Positions 6,601 through 11,197 of a stretch of 11,197 nt of DNA are shown here, one piece after another; the stretch's first letter is position 1; every line of letters begins with the position of its first letter. Origin of the DNA: XYA12-FULL-58-9 sp001798605 (GTDB lineage: Bacteria; Myxococcota; XYA12-FULL-58-9). The stretch covers positions 1 through 11,197 of the forward strand of contig DAINMX010000219.1 in the NCBI GenBank assembly GCA_036736205.1, read 5' to 3'. The notes under the pieces were generated by a model. The model had not been told where the DNA came from. It did not search any database and saw nothing but the letters and a program-made list of their open reading frames with translations. Position numbers and translations under genes: made by a program.

Positions 6601-7200
6601 TCAGTTTGACCGTTTGATGTCGCGGCCGAGCTTGCGCGCGGCGCTTGCGCGGATGATGCGACCCAGACGGACCGCTCGGGTGGTGTGTTCCACCACGCTC
6701 GTGGGCATCGCCGCCAGCGTCCCTATCATCTCTGTCAGCGCTTCGTACAGGTCGCAGACGTTCTCAACGGCACGCAACCTGCCACTTAGGGTCTTGCCGC
6801 GGCTGTCGTTACCATAGGCAGCTAGCACCTCACCGGCAGCGGTGCGCAGATGGCACACGGCCTCGAGCTCACGACGAACCAAGATCGCGGCAACGATGCG
6901 CAGAAGCTGCTCTTCAGCAACGTAACGGGTGCATCGCTCACCCCGCACCGACACCACCCGCACTGCCCGCCAATGCTCTAGCTCCTTTAGGGACGAGCTC
7001 ACCAATCCCGCTGACAACCCCAACAGGTGCATGATCTCTGCCTGATTGAGCGGATCGGGTGCCAGGTAGAGCACCGCCCAGATGCGTCCGAGATTTCTGC
7101 GAAAACCGAAGCGATCAAAGAAATGGCCGAGCTGGTCGACAAAGCGGCTCATTGGCACAATCGCGACGTGTTGTTCGTAGGCCTGTTCGTATTGCTGCAT
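6601..7200 (-). CDS. GbsR/MarR-type transcriptional regulator
   Basis: A 199-residue winged-helix regulator. The N-terminal half resembles the GbsR family (MarR superfamily): FVDQLGHFFDRFGFRRNLGRIWAVLYL, then the helix-turn-helix around LNQAEIMHLLGLSAGLVSSSLKELEHW (51-77), and a wing VVSVRGERCTRYV (82-94). The C-terminal half is helical and probably forms the dimer; its ligand is unknown. Known GbsR proteins control choline and osmolyte genes, but here the neighbour is a terpene enzyme whose start lies 24 bp beyond this stop, in the same direction. That arrangement suggests one transcript and local control, as inference. The open frame continues to 7386, but the upstream part is low-complexity repeat sequence, so the ATG at 7200 is preferred; GTG at 7212 is also possible. 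No strong ribosome site precedes either. Confidence 0.75.
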   Translation of the reverse strand: MQQYEQAYEQHVAIVPMSRFVDQLGHFFDRFGFRRNLGRIWAVLYLAPDPLNQAEIMHLLGLSAGLVSSSLKELEHWRAVRVVSVRGERCTRYVAEEQLLRIVAAILVRRELEAVCHLRTAAGEVLAAYGNDSRGKTLSGRLRAVENVCDLYEALTEMIGTLAAMPTSVVEHTTRAVRLGRIIRASAARKLGRDIKRSN

Positions 7201-7204
7201 CGTA

Positions 7205-7225
7205 GTTTTCACGTTTTCATGAAAC
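7205..7225. promoter_or_regulatory. possible operator: GTTTTCA tandem with inverted partner
   Basis: Two tandem copies, GTTTTCAC (7205-7212) and GTTTTCAT (7213-7220), run into an inverted GAAAC (7221-7225). The second copy with its partner forms the perfect 10-bp palindrome TTTCATGAAA (7215-7224). The element stands 4 bp upstream of the chosen start of the GbsR-type regulator, where an autoregulator could bind. Binding is inference. Confidence 0.35.
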
Positions 7226-7259
7226 TTCTGACGGCCCAAATGACACAGAGATGCGCCCC

Positions 7260-7283
7260 CAGTCAAGCGCCCGCAGTCAAGCG
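7260..7283. repeat. two copies of a 10-bp direct repeat
   Basis: CAGTCAAGCG occurs at 7260-7269 and 7274-7283, a period of 14 bp. It abuts the 8-bp repeat array in the same intergenic gap. It may be a fragment of slippage-prone sequence or a protein-binding pair; nothing in the sequence decides between them. Confidence 0.6.
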
Positions 7284-7288
7284 ACAAG

Positions 7289-7336
7289 CTCGATGGCTCG
7301 ATGACTCGATGGCTCGATGGCTCGATGGCTCGATGG
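7289..7336. repeat. array of six 8-bp tandem repeats
   Basis: The unit CTCGATGG is repeated head to tail six times; only the second copy deviates, with A as its last base. It lies 89-136 bp upstream of the regulator start, in the 222 bp gap 7201-7422 between the regulator and the thioredoxin-PhnD gene. Such arrays vary in copy number by strand slippage. Eight is not a multiple of three, but the array is probably outside any coding frame, so variation would alter promoter spacing rather than reading frame. Confidence 0.9.
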
Positions 7337-7371
7337 ACACACCAGCCGGCCCTTGCCAAACACCGCGGGAG

Positions 7372-7384
7372 GGAGGCCGCCTCC
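7372..7384. repeat. 13-bp inverted repeat downstream of the thioredoxin-PhnD gene
   Basis: GGAGGC and GCCTCC flank one central base. The element lies 38 bp beyond the stop of the minus-strand gene ending at 7423. No T run follows on the minus strand, so a factor-independent terminator is not supported; the hairpin might still stabilise the 3' end of the transcript. Confidence 0.3.
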
Positions 7385-7422
7385 AATCATGACTGACTGT
7401 TGTGGTCCGTCGCTTGGCTACT

Positions 7423-8769
7423 TCACTTGATCGATTTGCTGTTCACCCGGGCGACAACATCGGCCACAGAGTCGAGATCCTTGTCTGTCGCCGGCACAAC
7501 AGCGGTGACGCTCGTCTCTCCTTGGGAGATTTGCGCCAAGATCCCCTCGGCAGCGCTCAAGGCGAGAATGGCGTCCTTGAGCTGCTTTTTGGTCGCGGCG
7601 TCGAGACTGCGTTTGACCAGAATCATCTCCGAGGGAATGTCAGCCGTATAGGTGAGAACTCGCGTGGCAATGGTCTTGGCGCGAATGGTTGGATAGACGC
7701 TATCGCGGCAGTCCTCGTAGCAACCACCAGCATCCACCGTGCCCGCTTTAACCGCCTCAGCCACCTTGCCGTGACTGCCCAGCCACTTGATGGTGACGTC
7801 CTTACCCGGCACCAAACCGGCATCCAGAAGTGCCAACTGGGGGTAGAGCCCGCCGCTCGTGGAGCGCTCGGAGACCAGCCCAATGGTCTTGCCCTTGAGA
7901 TCGGACAACTGGCGCACGGGGCTCGCACGGGTGGTGAAGATAATTCCAAAGTACGTTGGGCTGCCTTGGCGTTCCACCCGCGCAACCGCTTCATATTGGT
8001 CTTTGACGGCGTGGCACAACAAGGGGCCAGCGTTGGTGAGGTCATACTTGCCAACGAGAAGAGCCTTCTGGAATGCTTCGTAGCTGTCTTCCGTTTGGAC
8101 TTCGATATTGGCAGAGACTTGCTCGCCCACAAATATGGCCAAGGGTTGCCACCGCGGTGCCGAGGTTTCACTCGAGGGAGCTCTCCCTAAGGTGTACTCT
8201 TTTGTAAAGCGCGGTTGGTCGACAACTGCCGGGCCTGCGTCACCAACAGGCGCGGTGCCGGTAATGCGAGCCAATTGGTTGTCGAGGGTCTGGTAGAGCT
8301 CTGGGGCAATGCCACGATGCTGGAAGGCAATCTTGCCCCTCTCATCGACAACGAACAGATGCGGCAGTTGACTGGCGCCATAACGACGCGCCAGCAACCC
8401 AAAACTGTCGGGAATCACACGCCACGGCAGCTTCTGCTCTTTGGCGAAGGGTCCGAGCTCCTTTTCGCCCTGAGAAAGACCGACGTAGATCACCTCGACA
8501 TCCCGGCCCTTCCCTCTCCAAGCGCCATAGATCTTCTTGAGGATCGGGATTTCCTTCATGCACGGCTTACACCAGGTGGCAAAGAAAACCAGCACAACTG
8601 CTTTCTTCTTCTCCTTGGCGGTCGCAGACTCACCGGTGTTGTTGCGCAACGAAAACACCTGACGGTCGAGATCACGCATGGCGAACGGTGGCGCGTCGTC
8701 GCCGACTTTGAGCAAGAGATCATCGGCGCCGCCCGACATCGACATAGCGAGAATGAGTGCGAGATGCAT
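7423..8769 (-). CDS. exported TlpA-like thioredoxin fused to a PhnD-type substrate-binding domain
   Basis: A 448-residue protein with two domains. The first 15 or so residues (LALILAMSMSGGA) look like a short signal peptide, though with little positive charge. Residues about 20-172 are a thioredoxin fold of the TlpA/redoxin type: VLVFFATWCKPCMKEIP with C67 and C70, and the loop SQLPHLFVVDERGK with the expected cis-proline P136. Residues about 187-448 resemble periplasmic phosphate/phosphonate-binding proteins of the PhnD superfamily: LGRAPSSETSAPRWQPLAIF, KYDLTNAGPLLCHAV, DLKGKTIGLVSERSTSGGLY and GSHGKVAEAVKAGTVDAGGCYED. The binding domain has three cysteines of its own (C252, C350, C354), which could be redox partners of the thioredoxin part. 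No ABC permease or ATPase gene is adjacent, so transport is not shown; sensing or redox work in the periplasm is equally possible. The start at 8769 is fixed by GGAGG 7 bases upstream. Confidence 0.85.
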   Translation of the reverse strand: MHLALILAMSMSGGADDLLLKVGDDAPPFAMRDLDRQVFSLRNNTGESATAKEKKKAVVLVFFATWCKPCMKEIPILKKIYGAWRGKGRDVEVIYVGLSQGEKELGPFAKEQKLPWRVIPDSFGLLARRYGASQLPHLFVVDERGKIAFQHRGIAPELYQTLDNQLARITGTAPVGDAGPAVVDQPRFTKEYTLGRAPSSETSAPRWQPLAIFVGEQVSANIEVQTEDSYEAFQKALLVGKYDLTNAGPLLCHAVKDQYEAVARVERQGSPTYFGIIFTTRASPVRQLSDLKGKTIGLVSERSTSGGLYPQLALLDAGLVPGKDVTIKWLGSHGKVAEAVKAGTVDAGGCYEDCRDSVYPTIRAKTIATRVLTYTADIPSEMILVKRSLDAATKKQLKDAILALSAAEGILAQISQGETSVTAVVPATDKDLDSVADVVARVNSKSIK

Positions 8770-8874
8770 CAACGGTCCTCCCAGTCACGAAAGCTGCCGT
8801 GTATTGGTGAGAGTGCGGCGCAAAGTACTCCACAATCACCCGACCAAGCAACCCGAACACGCCAGCTCAGGTGC

Positions 8875-11197
8875 TCACTCCCCTATGGGTTTGCATTCCC
8901 GGGCGATGTCGACGTGGTGCAGGGTCGGTGCCAGGCCCTCGTCGTCGGCAACAAAGAGGAACTCGACCTGGAGCCAATCGCCCCGGGTAAGCCCGAGGTC
9001 AAAGGAGATCTCGATGGGCTGGATCGCCGGGCCGTACTGCACGGTGGCGGGGCTTATCGCCTCAGCAACCGAGGAGCCCACGCGGAAACGAACCTCGAGA
9101 CTCGACGCGCCTGGCACCTCGGCCGTCCAGGATACCGTTCCCCACTGCCGAACTTCGTAGTTCGCCGGGCATGCCTGCACCAACATCCGGTAGAACCCTT
9201 GGGGCTTGGTAAAACTGCGGAACAGATTGCCCGTGAAGTCGGAGTAGGTGTACGGCGACGGCCCCATCGAGACGGAGATCAAAGCGTTGAACGGATTCGC
9301 CGGGTCGTAGGCGCAGACGCTGCTGGTATCGCGATTGACACTCCACACCATGCCGCCATAACCAATGCCAACCCCGGCGGGCGCCGTGCACCCAGGTCCG
9401 GACACGGGAGTGATCGAAGAGTTGTCGAGCCGGACTCTGTGGCCTGTGATTTCTTGACCCGTGTCCGCATCAAAGGCCACCAGGTAGTTGGGAGTGCCCC
9501 ACCAATCGTTGTTAAAAATGGCCCAAATCCGTGCGGTATTGTCGCCCAGGAGCTCGGTGGTGATGCCACGCCCTTTCCAGTTGATGCCACTCCAAGGAGC
9601 GCTGGCCGGCGCATCCACGAGGAACTTGGTCCAACATGCGGGGCACACTGAGCTCGCTGGATCGAAATCCACATGGTTGGGGTCAAATCGGTGGACAGCG
9701 GCACGGTGGTCAGCGTCATCGTTGGCGTCCGCGACCCATACGCGATCGTGTTGGTCAATGGTGACACCGTAGGAGTCCTCGTTGTTGTCGTACTTCGCGG
9801 TGACCTGCCCGGTCTCAGTATCAATCCGTTGCAGCTCGCCGCTGCGCGCGGCGATCCACAAATAGCCAAAACCATTGGGATGGGACCGGCCCGAGTCGAT
9901 GACCGCGCCGTAGGGGCTGAGCTGCACGTCGACGCGACACGTCTGTGGGATGGTGAAGAAACAACGCTCGCTCAAACAGGTGGTGGCAGGAGTCGCCACA
10001 ACTGTGCCATCGGCCACCCGACGCGCAGTGCGCGGACAGACTTGATTGATGGGTGTCGCATCCGCAACGGGATCCACAAACTCACCATCTGGGGTGAGCT
10101 TAAAAACGTGGCTGCGGTCGTAATCGCCCACCCAAATGTAACCCTCCTTATCGACGGCCATGGCCCGCGGCCTCGACAGAAGATTGTCGTTGCTCACCGT
10201 CGTGTGAGCATCGTCGTCCCTACCAGGAATTCGTCGGGTCCACAGCAGGCACTCGTCATCCTTGCCTAGGAATTCGGGCGTCTCTGGACGATCGGAGCAG
10301 AACCGCTGGGTGGGGCTGTCATTGTCCCGCACACAAAAATGACTCGTCGGACAGTTGCTGTGACGGGTGCAGGTTTGGGCACAGTGGTCGCCCGTGCAAG
10401 GAGCGATGACCGGTGCGGCATTCGAGCAATTTCCCTGGGCCTGGGTTGGGTGGCGCACACGCACGCAGTATCCGCTGCCGCAGTCCGCGTCTTCTACACA
10501 GGTGGTGCCGCAGTTGCTTCCCGAGCAAATGGGGACAGAGATGCCATTGGGTGGATCGTTGTAGTCGCGAGAGCGCTCAATGCGGCCGTTGCCGTTGCGA
10601 TCCACACATTGACACCCTGACAGGCCCGGGTTCTGCTCCGGATCGCAGAGAACCTCGTGGAAGAACCCAACCTTGGTCACCGAGCCGTTGGCATTGGGCA
10701 GAGTGCTCCAGCTGGGACAACTGCCGCCGTAACCGCTGCATGCGCGATTGGCGATATATGCGTTGCCAAACTCGTCGATGGTAGAACGGGAGGGTTGCTG
10801 ACATTGGGTGGTCGGGCCAAAATCGGCAACATAGGGACGGTAGGGATCGTCATCACGCACAGCCACCGTTGCGTAACGGGCCACCTCGATGTTGGCGACC
10901 GTGTCGATGCGCGAAAGGGTCCCCTGGGTTTGACTCGCTGGCCAGGCAAAATCGGTGGCCACCGTACCGCTCGCCAGGGTGATGCTCCCGTAGCCGTCTT
11001 CGTCATCGTCCAACAGCACGGTGCCATCTTCGCCAGATGTTGGCGGCGGGAGATCCCCAAGATCGACCCCGGATCCACCTGACCACGGATCGTCGGTATT
11101 GCAGAGAGGATATTCCTGGCAGTTGCCGCAGGCGTTCTTCACACCCTCGTCGATGCCATCCACGCAGTTGTTATCACTGCCATCGCAAATCTCCAGA
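8875..11197 (-). CDS. large secreted Cys-rich protein with MopE-type motif and beta-propeller-like repeats (5' end outside window)
   Basis: At least 773 residues; the N-terminus lies beyond the right edge, since the frame stays open through 11197. The first visible residues, EICDGSDNNCVDGIDEG, match the MopE-type putative metal-binding motif common in myxobacterial secreted proteins. An acidic DDDEDGYG (63-70) and an EF-hand-like DRNGNGRIERSRD (199-211) suggest calcium binding. Two 34-residue units at about 224-257 and 267-300 each carry six similarly spaced cysteines. The middle holds blades like those of NHL or streptogramin-lyase-type propellers: RPRAMAVDKEGYIWVGDY, GYLWIAARSGELQRIDTETG and SYGVTIDQHDRVWVADAN. 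The C-terminal 100 residues look like a beta-sandwich and end without a recognised sorting tag. Its many cysteines point to a periplasmic or extracellular place. No enzymatic function can be assigned. The gene upstream of the thioredoxin-PhnD gene lies 105 bp away on the same strand. Confidence 0.85.
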   Translation of the reverse strand, partial: LEICDGSDNNCVDGIDEGVKNACGNCQEYPLCNTDDPWSGGSGVDLGDLPPPTSGEDGTVLLDDDEDGYGSITLASGTVATDFAWPASQTQGTLSRIDTVANIEVARYATVAVRDDDPYRPYVADFGPTTQCQQPSRSTIDEFGNAYIANRACSGYGGSCPSWSTLPNANGSVTKVGFFHEVLCDPEQNPGLSGCQCVDRNGNGRIERSRDYNDPPNGISVPICSGSNCGTTCVEDADCGSGYCVRVRHPTQAQGNCSNAAPVIAPCTGDHCAQTCTRHSNCPTSHFCVRDNDSPTQRFCSDRPETPEFLGKDDECLLWTRRIPGRDDDAHTTVSNDNLLSRPRAMAVDKEGYIWVGDYDRSHVFKLTPDGEFVDPVADATPINQVCPRTARRVADGTVVATPATTCLSERCFFTIPQTCRVDVQLSPYGAVIDSGRSHPNGFGYLWIAARSGELQRIDTETGQVTAKYDNNEDSYGVTIDQHDRVWVADANDDADHRAAVHRFDPNHVDFDPASSVCPACWTKFLVDAPASAPWSGINWKGRGITTELLGDNTARIWAIFNNDWWGTPNYLVAFDADTGQEITGHRVRLDNSSITPVSGPGCTAPAGVGIGYGGMVWSVNRDTSSVCAYDPANPFNALISVSMGPSPYTYSDFTGNLFRSFTKPQGFYRMLVQACPANYEVRQWGTVSWTAEVPGASSLEVRFRVGSSVAEAISPATVQYGPAIQPIEISFDLGLTRGDWLQVEFLFVADDEGLAPTLHHVDIARECKPIGE

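Noticed and set aside
7289..7336. CRISPR array
   Set aside because: The units are 8 bp and contiguous, without spacers, and there are no cas genes nearby.
7371..7384. Intrinsic terminator after the thioredoxin-PhnD gene
   Set aside because: The GGAGGC/GCCTCC hairpin has no T run after it on the minus strand.
7201..7386. Upstream extension of the GbsR-type regulator to 7386
   Set aside because: The added 62 residues are mostly translation of the 8-bp repeat array and adjoining noncoding sequence, and the family is about 180-200 residues long.
8215..9651. 478-codon plus-strand open frame opposite the thioredoxin-PhnD and MopE-type genes
   Set aside because: It spans two real minus-strand genes and the gap between them and shows no protein family; high GC makes such frames common.

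Overview
The window (about 60% GC by eye, dense coding, short gaps) looks like chromosomal DNA of a deltaproteobacterium in the broad older sense (Myxococcota, Bradymonadota or relatives). The main pointers are a secreted protein with a MopE-type CDGSDNNC...DGIDEG motif, a feature typical of myxobacterial proteomes, plus an RpoH-like sigma factor and a scattered complex I locus. The taxonomic placement is inference; there is no rRNA or other marker to settle it.

Left region (1-1873, minus strand): a GTP cyclohydrolase II gene (ribA, first step of riboflavin synthesis) lies 112 bp downstream of an RpoH-like heat-shock sigma factor on the same strand. Bases 1-84 hold no gene that I can see. The 382 bp region 1874-2255 is a divergent control region. 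It holds two perfect palindromes on the rpoH side and a near-consensus sigma-70 promoter with a tandem repeat in its spacer on the other side.

Middle plus-strand region (2256-4488): a Phd/YefM-type antitoxin and a PIN-domain toxin overlap by 4 bp. nuoA, nuoB and nuoC follow 70 bp later and encode the membrane/peripheral junction of respiratory complex I. nuoD does not follow; the strand switches 6 bp after nuoC.

Right region (4495-11197, all minus strand): a two-domain enzyme joins an isoprenyl diphosphate synthase to a squalene-synthase-like domain, so one polypeptide could in principle make FPP or GGPP and condense it head to head to a C30 or C40 product. Directly upstream, with only 24 bp between the genes, is a GbsR/MarR-type regulator, probably in the same transcript. 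A 222 bp gap with an 8-bp tandem repeat array and a possible operator separates the regulator from an exported fusion of a TlpA-like thioredoxin with a PhnD-type substrate-binding domain. The right edge cuts a large exported Cys-rich protein with a MopE motif and beta-propeller-like repeats.

The most unusual items are the two gene fusions (prenyltransferase plus squalene synthase; thioredoxin plus PhnD) and the repeat array in front of the regulator of the terpene gene. No CRISPR array, tRNA, rRNA, transposase or prophage was seen.
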